Shown: positions 26,811-35,823 of the stretch, one piece after another
Layout: each line of letters starts with the position of its first letter
Position numbering within the stretch: the first letter of the stretch is position 1
Assembly (NCBI RefSeq): GCF_032461945.1
Contig: NZ_JAWCUD010000007.1
Location: forward strand, 248,001 to 312,000
Source: Paenibacillus_E violae
GTDB taxonomy: Bacteria > Bacillota > Bacilli > Paenibacillales > NBRC-103111
Length of the DNA stretch: 64,000 nt
Direction: 5' to 3'
Notes under the pieces: model-generated
The model's database searches: none
The model's input: the letters and a program-made list of their open reading frames with translations, nothing else
What the model was told of the DNA's origin: nothing
Translations under genes and position numbers: made by a program

Positions 26811-29800
26811 ATGACGGCACATGCAGAGGGACCTCTGTCTCTTTTTCATCCGATTCTGAAGGAGTGGTTTATTTCACGCTTCGGCGAACCCACCGACGTA
26901 CAGAAGCAGGCGTGGAAAGAGATAACTGCCAGGAAGCATACCCTCATCTCCTCCCCTACGGGTTCAGGTAAAACATTAGCAGCCTTACTGCCTTGTATGG
27001 ATCGTATTGTGAAAATGAAACAGGCTGGCGGCGAGCCCTACATCCCAGGTGTACGTGTACTGGTCGTTACGCCGCTAAAAGCGCTGAATAATGATATTCA
27101 TGATCATTTGTTTCATTTTATGGCGGAGATTGAGGAGCTTGCCGCCTCATTTGAAAAGGACACCGCTTGGCACGGACTGCGTGTCGGCGTCCGCACCGGC
27201 GATACTACGCAGAGCACGCGAGCTTCGATGTTGAAGCATCCGCCAGATCTGCTCGTGACCACACCGGAATCCCTCTATCTGCTGCTTACCTCACCGCGCG
27301 CGAGAGAAATGCTCAAGAGCGTGGAACAAGTCGTCATCGACGAGATTCACGATCTGGCAGCGGACAAGCGCGGCATGCATTTGTCGTTGACGCTGGAAAG
27401 GCTGGAAGTGTGGTGCGGGCGATCCGTTCAGCGGATCGGCGTCTCAGCCACACAAAAGCCGATCGAACGCGTCGCACGGTATCTCGGCGGATGGGAAGCC
27501 GGCGAGCCGCGCCCTGTCGCGATTATCGAGAGCAAAGCCGAAAAGCACTACGCCCTGCAGGTGGCGATGCCGAAGCCGGCGCGAGCCGGAGCGGATAAAG
27601 AGGCCATCTGGACGCCTCTTGTAGAACGTGTGCTGCAGCTAATGGAAGGCTGCCGCACGGTACTCATCTTCGCCAACAGCCGCAGGTTGTGCGAGCGGTT
27701 AACCCTGCGTCTCAATGACCATGTCGGTCATGAGATCGCGCGAAGCCATCACGGCAGCGTAGCCCGCGAGATCCGGCTCGAAGTCGAGCGCCAGCTCAAA
27801 GCCGGCGAGCTTCGCTGCCTGGTCGCCACGTCGTCGCTGGAGCTCGGCATCGACGTCGGCCATGTCGATCTGGTCATCCAGATCGACTCGCCTTTCACCG
27901 CTGCGGCAGGCATCCAGCGGATCGGCCGCGCCGGCCACGCCGTCGGCAGCGTCAGCCGCGGCGTGCTGCTGGCGCGCAGCCGCAGCTTGCTGCCAGAGCT
28001 CGCCGTGCTCAGCCGGCGGATCGCCGCGCGCGACATCGAGGCCATCCGCATCCCGCGGGGCAGCCTCGATGTCCTGGCGCAGCAGCTCGTCGCGATGGCG
28101 TCGCTTGGCGACGAGCTGGATGTCGCGCTCCTGGCGCGCCTGCTCGCACAGAGCGACTCCTTCCGCGAGATGCCGCGGGAGCGGTGGCTCGCGATGCTGG
28201 AGGTGCTCGCAGGTTTATACCCCTTTGCGCGTCCGCTCATCGCATGGGACCGCGAAACCGGCCGCTTGGAACGCGTAGCGGCTTCGCAGATGGCCGCGCT
28301 GACAGGCGCGGGCACGATTCCACAGAGCACGGCTTATCCCGTGCACCATAACGAAACCGGCCTTCATCTGGGCGAGCTGGATGAAGAGTTCATTCACGAA
28401 TCGTCGATCGGCGACGTATTCCAGCTTGGTACGGCTTCATGGCGCATCGTTCGCAAGCGCCCGGAACGCATTTATGTGCAGGAAGCCGAAAACCGGTACA
28501 GCGAAATCCCTTTCTGGCGCGGGGAGACTGGCGGGAAATCCTATCAGCTCGGAGTTCAAACGGGATTGCTTTGGCGCGAGCTGCGGGATCGGTTGAACGC
28601 GCAGTCTCATACAAAGGGAGATATCGATGTCCAAGAATGGCTCATGGAGCAGTATTTTTTCGATACAGAAGCCAGTCATGCCCTGATTGGACTCATTCGC
28701 AATCAAATTGCGGTCAATACAGTACCGACCGATCAAACGGTTGTTATCGAAACTTTTGCCGATGAACAGAACCAAACACATTATGTGCTGCACAGCTTAT
28801 TTGGACGGAAAGTAAACCGGACTTGGCTTATGGCGCTTGAGAAACATCTGGGCCACAACGGACACCAGGCCATCTATACAAATGCCAAGGACAATGGCAT
28901 CGAACTGATTTTCCCAAGCTATCAAGAAGCGGTTACGCAGGCTATCATGTCCCTTTCTTTTAATGAAGCTGAACAATTGGTTATCGGAGCTGTCGCGGAG
29001 TCCGGCATGTTCGGTGCGGCTTTCCAGCGGCTTGCGGAAACTTCCCTGCTGCTTTCCCGCAGCTTTACACGAATGCCTGCTTGGCTCAAGCGGCTTCGCG
29101 GCCAAGAGCTGATGAAAGAAGCGCTGCCCTACAAAGAGCGGTTTCCGCTCTTTCAAGAAGCCATGCGTGAATGCTTGGAAGAGCATGTCGATTTGGAGCA
29201 TCTGCGGAGTATCCTGGACGGGATGCAAGCAGGGGACATCCACTTTGCGGTTCATCGCAACCACTTCCCTTCACCGCTAGCCGCTCAATTTCAATCTGAT
29301 TACGTCGCCCAAAAAATCTATGAATCAGACAGCCTATCTCAGGATTTGCAAGTAGAATTACTAGGCTTCAGCCGGCAGATGGCTGCCGATATTTTTGGAG
29401 CAGAGACTGTTCGTAACGCGATAAATCCTCAAGTCCTGGAAGACGAAGATACCAAGCTTTCCAGGACGGATGAAGCATGGATGTCAGCTCAGCAAGTCTT
29501 TCGTTATTTAAAAGAGCGCGGAGACGCCTCCCTCACCGAACTCGTCAAAGCTGGTTCAGCTTCCGAATCCTCCGTCAAGGCTTGGCTGCATGAATTGCTT
29601 GACCAAGGAAAAGCGCAATTAGCCTCCTTCTCCGGCGAGACGCGTTACATATGCCGCGATGAAGTGGCCTTTTATTCTTCGCTCACCGTAGATCCTCTTG
29701 CCAGAACGTTTATCTTCCAAAGATATGCGGACGGTCGGCTGTCTTTCACCGCTGAGGAGCTCTCGGATCGCTACGAGTTGAAAACGGAGACGATTGAAAG

Positions 29801-31163
29801 CTGGATTGGGGAAGCTGTCGCTTCCCGCTTATTGGAGCCTGCACCTTTCGCCGATCCTGAAGTGGAGTCGCTTTGGACAAGCAGCAAGGTCGCTTCCCGC
29901 TTAGTACGCCAATCTCTGCAGATTCTCAGACGCGAGAACTCAGCTATTCCTCCGCTCACCTATCTGATGCACATGCCGCTCATGCGCAAACTTATTGGGA
30001 GAACGGACGTTCCCGGCATCGAGCAGCTGCGGGAAATCATCACGGATTTGCAGGGCTTCTTCCTGCCTGTATCACTCTGGGAATCCGTTTTCTTCCCGAC
30101 AAGGCAGTTATCCTACCGGAAACAGGACCTGGATATGTTATGTTCATCAGGTGAAGTTTTCTGGATAGGCCACAAGGAAGAGGGGGAAAAAGAAGGTCGT
30201 ATCGCTTTCTTTCTAGCAGAAAGTTCCACACTTTTCGAACCCTGCCTTGCCGGGATGCACCATAGACCTGTCTCTTCTCCAGAACTCTTGAGTCTTATGG
30301 AAACCAAAGGGGCTGTATTTCTCAGCAAACTTGGCCTTGAAACCGGAAAAGCCCCTTCCTTATTATTAGAAGAGTTGCTCCAGCTTGTCTGGGATGGTCA
30401 GGCGGCCAATGATCAGTTCGCACCGCTGCGGCTTCATGCCACGGGCGCTTCCTCTTCGAAGAAAGGGGACAAATTCCAATCAGGACTTGGCCGTTGGTAT
30501 GCCCTAAGCACACTGCATAATGCAGCCTTCGATAAGCAATCCTCCGCTATGCAGTGGACGCATCATCTGTTAGAGCGTTATGGTCTCATTACCAAAGATC
30601 TCGTCTCTGCGCTTTGCCCCTATCCATGGGAGGCGATTCATACCGCCTTGCGTCAATTGGAAGAGTGGGGGCTTGTCGTCCGAGGGCTGTTCATCACCGA
30701 TTTGCATGCTCTCCAATTTGCGACCAAAGACTTTATTCGACTGCTGCATCAGCCAGTGGCACAAGGAACTAACCATTCCTCTTCTTTCACGCTAGTTAGC
30801 GCTGTCGATCCAGCTAATCCTTGTGGGCTGCTTGTCCCTTGGCCTGAAAGACCCGGTATTTCCTTCTCGCGCAAAACCGGCAATTATTTAGCTCTCAAAG
30901 GCAGCGAGTGGTTGTATTGGATCGAAAACAACGGGAAGCGCATCTATCAGCTAACTGCACAAAGCCATGATTTGGCGGAGACTGCCCACGAGCTCAAGCT
31001 CATGTTCCGGCAATTGCTGAAACAACACCAGCTGCGCAAAATCGTCATTGAGACTTGGAACGGTGTCCGTATTTCCGATGCGCCTGAACAGGAAATTTTG
31101 AGACTTCTTGGCGCAGAAAAAGACCGCACCAACTTAGTTCTTTGGCCTAGCCAACTAAGCTGA
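26811..31163 (+). CDS. lhr: Lhr-type large DEAD/DEAH helicase
   Basis: Superfamily 2 helicase of about 1450 aa. Q-like GEPTDVQKQAW precedes Walker A SSPTGSGKT, then TPLKALNND (Ia), TTPESLY (Ib), DEIH (II), GVSATQKP (III), SSLELGIDVG (V) and QRIGRAGHAVG (VI). The long C-terminal part fits the Lhr core winged helix and Lhr-CTD, with winged-helix-like stretches near residues 900-960. Lhr enzymes are 3'-5' DNA-translocating helicases tied to DNA repair. Start chosen at ATG 26811 (AAGGGAG 8 nt upstream); an ATG 12 codons earlier is possible. Codons in about 27170-28290 are far richer in GC than those downstream. Confidence 0.9.
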   Translation: MTAHAEGPLSLFHPILKEWFISRFGEPTDVQKQAWKEITARKHTLISSPTGSGKTLAALLPCMDRIVKMKQAGGEPYIPGVRVLVVTPLKALNNDIHDHLFHFMAEIEELAASFEKDTAWHGLRVGVRTGDTTQSTRASMLKHPPDLLVTTPESLYLLLTSPRAREMLKSVEQVVIDEIHDLAADKRGMHLSLTLERLEVWCGRSVQRIGVSATQKPIERVARYLGGWEAGEPRPVAIIESKAEKHYALQVAMPKPARAGADKEAIWTPLVERVLQLMEGCRTVLIFANSRRLCERLTLRLNDHVGHEIARSHHGSVAREIRLEVERQLKAGELRCLVATSSLELGIDVGHVDLVIQIDSPFTAAAGIQRIGRAGHAVGSVSRGVLLARSRSLLPELAVLSRRIAARDIEAIRIPRGSLDVLAQQLVAMASLGDELDVALLARLLAQSDSFREMPRERWLAMLEVLAGLYPFARPLIAWDRETGRLERVAASQMAALTGAGTIPQSTAYPVHHNETGLHLGELDEEFIHESSIGDVFQLGTASWRIVRKRPERIYVQEAENRYSEIPFWRGETGGKSYQLGVQTGLLWRELRDRLNAQSHTKGDIDVQEWLMEQYFFDTEASHALIGLIRNQIAVNTVPTDQTVVIETFADEQNQTHYVLHSLFGRKVNRTWLMALEKHLGHNGHQAIYTNAKDNGIELIFPSYQEAVTQAIMSLSFNEAEQLVIGAVAESGMFGAAFQRLAETSLLLSRSFTRMPAWLKRLRGQELMKEALPYKERFPLFQEAMRECLEEHVDLEHLRSILDGMQAGDIHFAVHRNHFPSPLAAQFQSDYVAQKIYESDSLSQDLQVELLGFSRQMAADIFGAETVRNAINPQVLEDEDTKLSRTDEAWMSAQQVFRYLKERGDASLTELVKAGSASESSVKAWLHELLDQGKAQLASFSGETRYICRDEVAFYSSLTVDPLARTFIFQRYADGRLSFTAEELSDRYELKTETIESWIGEAVASRLLEPAPFADPEVESLWTSSKVASRLVRQSLQILRRENSAIPPLTYLMHMPLMRKLIGRTDVPGIEQLREIITDLQGFFLPVSLWESVFFPTRQLSYRKQDLDMLCSSGEVFWIGHKEEGEKEGRIAFFLAESSTLFEPCLAGMHHRPVSSPELLSLMETKGAVFLSKLGLETGKAPSLLLEELLQLVWDGQAANDQFAPLRLHATGASSSKKGDKFQSGLGRWYALSTLHNAAFDKQSSAMQWTHHLLERYGLITKDLVSALCPYPWEAIHTALRQLEEWGLVVRGLFITDLHALQFATKDFIRLLHQPVAQGTNHSSSFTLVSAVDPANPCGLLVPWPERPGISFSRKTGNYLALKGSEWLYWIENNGKRIYQLTAQSHDLAETAHELKLMFRQLLKQHQLRKIVIETWNGVRISDAPEQEILRLLGAEKDRTNLVLWPSQLS

Positions 31164-31172
31164 TACGGTCCT

Positions 31173-31283
31173 CTATGTCCGTTCTACTTGTACAGCACAT
31201 ATTTTGAACTCCGGCATCCGTCTCGTCGGTCGAGTGCTCATACCTCCAATGGAAGGGCACGAACACGATGCGAGGCTGGATGC
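31173..31283 (-). pseudogene. Frameshifted C-terminal remnant of a molybdopterin oxidoreductase (nitrate reductase type)
   Basis: Directly after the nirD stop the minus strand reads IQPRIVFVPFHW in one frame. The next frame then gives RRMPEFKICAVQVERT followed by a stop. VFVPFHW and MPEFKxCAV are the hallmark end of molybdopterin-dinucleotide-binding domains of assimilatory nitrate reductases and formate dehydrogenases, normally in one frame and about 15-20 residues apart. So a frameshift and a deletion of almost the whole gene are seen directly. The position after nirBD fits a lost nasC. Confidence 0.75.
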
Positions 31284-31616
31284 TCATACCAGAAAACCTA
31301 TGAAAACAGTGCCATTATGAACTTTCGTCGAATAGGTTTGCACACAACCCGTATCCGGGGCTTGCACGAGCCCCGTCGAAAGTTGAATTTTGCGATCATG
31401 CATGGGGCAGAAGACGTGCTCGTCACAGACAATACCTTCCGCAAGCACGCCTGCTTTATGCGGACAACGGTTTTGAATGGCTGTGAGCTTGCCGCTTTTC
31501 ATCTTGAAAAGGGCTACTTCCTCCCCTTGATACCGAATCGTTTTGCCTGTATTCACCGCTAAATCCTCATAAGTTACGGCCTCAACCCAAATCATCTGCT
31601 CTTCTTGTGTCTTCAT
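31284..31616 (-). CDS. nirD: Nitrite reductase (NADH) small subunit NirD, Rieske-type
   Basis: 110-aa protein with one Rieske [2Fe-2S] domain: Cys51-Pro-His53 and Cys70-Pro-Met-His73 are the cluster ligands. It partners NirB in assimilatory reduction of nitrite to ammonium. ATG at 31614-31616 follows AGGAGGAGAAGACC. It is 25 bp downstream of nirB. The gene ends immediately before a decayed molybdopterin oxidoreductase fragment, but its own end (GTVFIGFLV) looks complete. Confidence 0.94.
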   Translation of the reverse strand: MKTQEEQMIWVEAVTYEDLAVNTGKTIRYQGEEVALFKMKSGKLTAIQNRCPHKAGVLAEGIVCDEHVFCPMHDRKIQLSTGLVQAPDTGCVQTYSTKVHNGTVFIGFLV

Positions 31617-31641
31617 GGTCTTCTCCTCCTGAGTGATTTCG

Positions 31642-34062
31642 TTAGGTAAGCTCGACGACTTCATAGAGATCGCGTTGAATTTTTTTGCTATCGATGGCTT
31701 GCTTCCATGGGTCCTTCGTAACGGCAAGCGCTTGGTCAATCCGGGTGCACAGTTGTTTGCGCTCTTCGTCGTTTTCAACGACAGCACGAATATGCTCAAT
31801 TCCCAGACGGTGCACCCATTCGCTTGTACGCTCGCCGTATTTCCCGGTTTCGCGATAATATTGCAGATAAGCTTCGGTATATTCAATAATGTCTTGTTCT
31901 GTTTTCACTGTTGTTAAGAGATCGCCGACGCGCACCTTCACACCGCCGTTTCCTCCGGCATACAACTCCCACCCGCCATCGACGGAGACGATGCCCAAAT
32001 CCTTGATACCGGATTCCGCGCAGTTTCGAGGACATCCTGATACCGCGAGCTTCACTTTGGCCGGTGTATTTAAGCGCTCAAAACGTTTCTCCAGCTCGAT
32101 GCCCACCGCCATGGAATCCCCTGTACCGAACCGGCAGAACGTGTCGCCGACGCAGGTTTTGACCGTACGCAGTGCTTTACCGTAGGCATAACCGGAAGGC
32201 ATATCCAGCGCTTCCCACATGGCCGTCAAATCTTCCTTTTTCACGCCAAGCAAATCTAGCCGTTGTCCGCCCGTGAACTTCACAGTCGGAACATTGAATT
32301 GCTCCGCTACTTCGGCAATACGCTTCAATTCCGTCGGATTCGTTACGCCGCCATAAATCCGTGGAACAACGGAGTAAGTACCGTCCTTTTGAATATTCGC
32401 ATGCATACGCTCGTTAACGAAGCGCGAAGTGCTATCGTCCTTATACGTTTCAGGGCTAACCATGCCCAGGTAGTAGTTAAGCGCAGGGCGGCATTTGGAG
32501 CAGCCCTCTTCATTTTTCCAACCAAGCACGCTCATGACTTCACGTACATGCGACAATCCTTTTTCGCGGATCGCTTCGACAACCTCATCCCGTGTATGTT
32601 CCGTGCAAGAACAAATGGATTCTTTAACGGCATTTTTATCGTAGGAGGAGCCTAATGTATAAGCTAACAAATCGCTGACAAGCGGTTTACATCCGCCGCA
32701 GGAACGGGAAGCTGTCGTGCAATTTTTCACCTCTTCCACTGAGGTCAAACCTTGTTCTTTAATCGCAGAACAGATCGTCCCCTTCGTTACCCCGTTACAT
32801 CCGCAAATAATCGCATCGTCTTTCATCTCGGCAACACCGGAAACCGCTCCGCCGCCGCTCGCTGAATCCGTCAAAATCGCTGTTTTGGCCATCCCGCTGA
32901 TATCGGTTTCCTCACGAATCATTTGCATGAGCCGCGTGCCGTCTGACGTATCTCCAAAGAGCACGGCACCAACAATTTTGTTGTCCTTAATGACCACTTT
33001 TTTGTATACACCAGTGAACTCGTCATGAATTCGAATCGCTTTGGTACCTTCTTCATCCACAAATTTCCCGCCAGAGAAAACGTCAACACCAGACACTTTC
33101 AGCTTCGTATAAAGAACCGAGCCTTCATAAGGACCTGTTTCCACGCCTGCCAAATGCTTCGCTAACACAGCACCTTGCTCGTAGAGCGGCGCAACCAGCC
33201 CGTAAGCAACGCCACGATGCATCGCACATTCTCCAACCGCATACACATTAGGAACACTTGTTTGCATGTAATCATTTACAATAATACCGGGATTGCATGC
33301 TACGCCAGAATTTTTGGCAAGTTCTACATTGGGCCGAATTCCCACCGCCATGACGACCAGATCCGCATCTGTCATTGTGCCGTCTTTGAATTTCAAACCG
33401 GTAACCCGTTTATGACCGACGATTTCTGCTGACTGCTTCGCTAGCAAGAAATTAATACCTTGTTCCTCCAGAGCTGCTTGCAGCATTTTGGACGCTGTGC
33501 GATCCAGCTGACGATCCATGATTGCGTCTGAGATATGAACGACATCCACTTTCATTCCTAAGTTGAGGAAACCTCTGGCGGCTTCCAATCCGAGCAAACC
33601 CCCGCCGATGACAACCGCCTTTTTATACTTTTTCGCGGATTCCATCATGATTTCACAATCACGGATCGTCCGGTAGGCCATGACCCCTTCTTTATCTGCA
33701 CCAGGCATTGGAATCATAAAAGGATTGGACCCTGTTGCCAAAATCAATTTATCGTAAGGAACCGTTACACCTTTATCGCTCGTGACAGTTTGAGCTGATG
33801 TATTGATTGCCGTCACGGTTTGGTTTGTATAGAGCGTTATATGGTTATTTCTGTACCATTCATAAGGATGGATAACAATATCCTCAACATTGGACTCCCC
33901 CGAAAGGACATAGGACAGCAAAATCCGATTATAATTCGGATGAGGCTCACTCCCAAAAATAGTTACCTCATATTTATCCGGAGCAAGTTTAAGCAAATGT
34001 TCAACGGCATTAACACCGGCCATTCCATTTCCGACTAAAACCAACTTTTCTTTTTGAGTCAT
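31642..34062 (-). CDS. nirB: Nitrite reductase (NADH) large subunit NirB
   Basis: Reduces nitrite to ammonium in the cytosol. Domains: FAD/NAD(P)H oxidoreductase (VLVGNGMAGVNAVEH at the start, then VVIGGGLLGLEAARG), two BFD-like [2Fe-2S] segments (ICGCNGVTKG...SCGGCKP and CSCTEH...CSKCRP), and a nitrite/sulfite reductase part whose siroheme-4Fe4S ligands are CVGDTFC and SGCPRNC. Start ATG at 34060-34062 follows GAGAGGAAGATGAGACC. 806 aa is the normal size. It lies 46 bp after narK in the same transcript. Confidence 0.96.
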   Translation of the reverse strand: MTQKEKLVLVGNGMAGVNAVEHLLKLAPDKYEVTIFGSEPHPNYNRILLSYVLSGESNVEDIVIHPYEWYRNNHITLYTNQTVTAINTSAQTVTSDKGVTVPYDKLILATGSNPFMIPMPGADKEGVMAYRTIRDCEIMMESAKKYKKAVVIGGGLLGLEAARGFLNLGMKVDVVHISDAIMDRQLDRTASKMLQAALEEQGINFLLAKQSAEIVGHKRVTGLKFKDGTMTDADLVVMAVGIRPNVELAKNSGVACNPGIIVNDYMQTSVPNVYAVGECAMHRGVAYGLVAPLYEQGAVLAKHLAGVETGPYEGSVLYTKLKVSGVDVFSGGKFVDEEGTKAIRIHDEFTGVYKKVVIKDNKIVGAVLFGDTSDGTRLMQMIREETDISGMAKTAILTDSASGGGAVSGVAEMKDDAIICGCNGVTKGTICSAIKEQGLTSVEEVKNCTTASRSCGGCKPLVSDLLAYTLGSSYDKNAVKESICSCTEHTRDEVVEAIREKGLSHVREVMSVLGWKNEEGCSKCRPALNYYLGMVSPETYKDDSTSRFVNERMHANIQKDGTYSVVPRIYGGVTNPTELKRIAEVAEQFNVPTVKFTGGQRLDLLGVKKEDLTAMWEALDMPSGYAYGKALRTVKTCVGDTFCRFGTGDSMAVGIELEKRFERLNTPAKVKLAVSGCPRNCAESGIKDLGIVSVDGGWELYAGGNGGVKVRVGDLLTTVKTEQDIIEYTEAYLQYYRETGKYGERTSEWVHRLGIEHIRAVVENDEERKQLCTRIDQALAVTKDPWKQAIDSKKIQRDLYEVVELT

Positions 34063-34108
34063 GGTCTCATCTTCCTCTCTACTGTCTCTATCTCTATCTC
34101 TATGGAGC

Positions 34109-35350
34109 TTAAGCGTGCACGCTATCAATCGCTGTTGGAGCAACTTTCACTTTGCCGCCGTCGCCAATCCAGCTGCGCTTCCATTGTCCTTGCACAGAGG
34201 CAATCAAAATAACGCAGCACACAGCGATTGCACTCAAAATAAGGAAACCTGGCGTGAAAGAACCTGTTGCCAATTTCACATTTCCTAGAATCTTAGGCAG
34301 GAAATATCCGCCCAAGCCGCCGGCAGCGCCGACAATTCCCGTGACCACGCCGATCTCCGACTTGAAGCGTTGAGGCACAAGCTGGAAGACCGAACCGTTC
34401 CCCATGCCAAACGCCATCATAGCGATGAATAACAAGACCGTTGTAACCGATAGCGCTGGAAGTGTTGAAATCCCTGCCATCATTAATGCGACAACCCCAT
34501 ACAATCCCATCAGCATCCGGATGCCGCCTATTTTATCGGCTAACCAACCTCCTACAGGTCGGAAGAAACTGCCCCCGATTACGCATACGGTTGTAAAATC
34601 AGCCGCACGGACCGGTGAAAGACCATATTGTGTATTAAAGAAGATGGTTAAGTACGTGGACATGCCAACGAAACCGCCGAACGTTACGCTATATAAAATA
34701 CAGAACAACCAAGAATCCTTCTGTTTCAAAACTCTGCCATACTCAGCAACCGTTTTGGGTGCTGGTTTATTCGGGCTGTCTTTAGCCAAAATGCTGAAAA
34801 CAACCAACGTGATCGCAATCGGAATCATCGCAATACCGAAAACAACATGCCAGTCGCCATAATGCTGAGCAATCCGGTTAGCGAAAAGCGTAGCGAAGAT
34901 CGTCCCGCTGTTCCCTGCTCCGGCGATCCCCATCGCCAAGCCTTGATATTGCGGTGGATACCAGGAACTGGCTAACGGCAGTGCGGCTGCAAAACTCGCT
35001 CCGGCAATACCGAGCATCAACGCTACGAAGTACATATCGCCCATAGTGTCAGCAAACTGCCAGCCCCAGAATAATGGAATTAAGGTTAGCGTTAGTCCGA
35101 TTTGTCCCGTAAGCTTAGGACCGATCTTATCGGTCAGTACGCCCAACACCAGTCGAAGTACCGCTCCACCTAATGTAGGCAAGGCAACAAGGTTTGCTTT
35201 TTCAGCAGCGTTCAAGTGGAAATCATTCGCGAGCACGACCGCCAGCGGCCCTAAAATCACCCATACCATAAAGCTCATGTCAAAATACAAGAATGAACTG
35301 AATAAAGAGCCTTTGTGTCCCACTTGCAAAAAACTTTTCCGATCAACCAT
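34109..35350 (-). CDS. narK: Nitrate/nitrite MFS transporter (NarK/NasA type)
   Basis: 413-aa major facilitator with about 12 membrane segments. The NNP-family phrases ASFAAALPLASSWYPPQYQG and GMAGAGNSG-like GIAGAGNSGTIFATLFANR are present, with a second signature GIVGAAGGLGGYFLPKILG in the C half. It imports nitrate (possibly exchanging nitrite). Start ATG at 35348-35350 is preceded by AAAGGAGAGGG. First gene of the narK-nirB-nirD operon, behind a long leader with two terminator hairpins (35440-35620). Confidence 0.94.
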   Translation of the reverse strand: MVDRKSFLQVGHKGSLFSSFLYFDMSFMVWVILGPLAVVLANDFHLNAAEKANLVALPTLGGAVLRLVLGVLTDKIGPKLTGQIGLTLTLIPLFWGWQFADTMGDMYFVALMLGIAGASFAAALPLASSWYPPQYQGLAMGIAGAGNSGTIFATLFANRIAQHYGDWHVVFGIAMIPIAITLVVFSILAKDSPNKPAPKTVAEYGRVLKQKDSWLFCILYSVTFGGFVGMSTYLTIFFNTQYGLSPVRAADFTTVCVIGGSFFRPVGGWLADKIGGIRMLMGLYGVVALMMAGISTLPALSVTTVLLFIAMMAFGMGNGSVFQLVPQRFKSEIGVVTGIVGAAGGLGGYFLPKILGNVKLATGSFTPGFLILSAIAVCCVILIASVQGQWKRSWIGDGGKVKVAPTAIDSVHA

Positions 35351-35439
35351 GATCTTCCCTCTCCTTTTGTGAGGCTTTTCGCCTTCTTCTTTTTTCCCTA
35401 TCCTGTTTTCTCCCTGTCTGCACACCCATGGACAGAAAA

Positions 35440-35483
35440 GGCCGACAAACATACCCCTACTCACATCGGGATGTTTGTCGGCC
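35440..35483 (-). terminator. Second leader terminator of the narK-nirBD operon
   Basis: GGCCGACAAACAT pairs with ATGTTTGTCGGCC, capped by C/G pairs and a 10-nt loop, and followed by TTTTCTG. Its 5' arm overlaps a hexaloop hairpin (35479-35492), so the two folds exclude each other. Confidence 0.85.
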
Positions 35484-35518
35484 TCTTTGCCACTGCTGCC
35501 ACATCTTCGTGCACAGCA
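35479..35518 (-). promoter_or_regulatory. Second ANTAR-like hairpin pair in the narK leader
   Basis: The downstream hairpin TGGC-AAAGAG-GCCG (35479-35492) has a 6-nt loop with A at position 1 and G at position 4, and its 3' arm is part of the terminator at 35440-35483. The upstream hairpin at 35494-35518 has a CAC-GAAGAT-GTG tip with outer TGCTG/CAGCA pairs; its loop has G at position 4 but G, not A, at position 1, so it is a weaker match. Confidence 0.55.
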
Positions 35519-35552
35519 TGTTTCGTCGTATTTTGAAAAGTAAACATAAAAA

Positions 35553-35586
35553 GCCTATCCGGTTACGTATTTGTAAGGGGATAGGC
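35553..35586 (-). terminator. First leader terminator of the narK-nirBD operon
   Basis: GCCTATCC pairs perfectly with GGATAGGC, with an inner TTAC/GTAA stem, and is followed by TTTTTATG. The first four bases of its 5' arm are also the 3' arm of the P2 hairpin. Confidence 0.9.
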
Positions 35587-35620
35587 GCCATTGCCTGCGT
35601 TAGGGGCACACCATTGTGCC
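35583..35620 (-). promoter_or_regulatory. ANTAR-type tandem hexaloop antiterminator (P1-P2)
   Basis: P1 is GGCAC-AATGGT-GTGCC (35605-35620); P2 is AGGC-AATGGC-GCCT (35583-35596); an 8-nt linker separates them. Both loops are six bases with A1 and G4, the recognition pattern established for ANTAR-domain proteins (EutV and NasR class RNAs). The P2 3' arm GCCT is also the start of the terminator arm GCCTATCC, so binding that stabilises P2 would block termination. The leader begins about 7 nt upstream of P1. Confidence 0.85.
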
Positions 35621-35633
35621 GATTTCTAACTTG

Positions 35634-35662
35634 ATTATAGTACGGCTTCACACCTATGTCAA
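35634..35662 (-). promoter_or_regulatory. Consensus SigA promoter of narK-nirBD
   Basis: TTGACA (35657-35662), a 17-bp spacer and TATAAT (35634-35639), both perfect. So strong a promoter fits control after initiation by the leader hairpins. Confidence 0.9.
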
Positions 35663-35708
35663 TAAACGTAACATAAAAATATTTAGACATTCCATTCCAC
35701 CTATTATA

Positions 35709-35738
35709 TCGACAAAAATCAAATTCATATGCTATAGT
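35709..35738 (+). promoter_or_regulatory. Probable promoter of the ANTAR gene
   Basis: TCGACA (35709-35714) and TATAGT (35733-35738) with an 18-bp spacer and a TGC extended -10. It is divergent from the narK promoter about 45 bp away. Confidence 0.55.
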
Positions 35739-35823
35739 AATGCCGTATAAACATTCATACAACGAAGAAACCTCACATAAAGTTACCATGGAATAAAAAG
35801 CTTACAACGATGGAGGTATTCAA

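Noticed and set aside
27699..28330. Minus- and plus-frame open frames inside the lhr gene
   Set aside because: They occur only in the GC-rich part, are compositionally Ser/Arg/Ala rich and lie across helicase motifs V and VI of the real gene.
31188..31562. Plus-strand open frame opposite nirD
   Set aside because: It runs antisense to the Rieske gene and the oxidoreductase remnant; no ribosome site and no recognisable domain.
35671..35694. TnrA-like or Fnr-like palindrome (TGTCTAAATA...TATGTTA) upstream of the narK promoter
   Set aside because: It does not fit TGTnAn7TnACA (T instead of A at position 5) nor the Fnr consensus; too weak to call.
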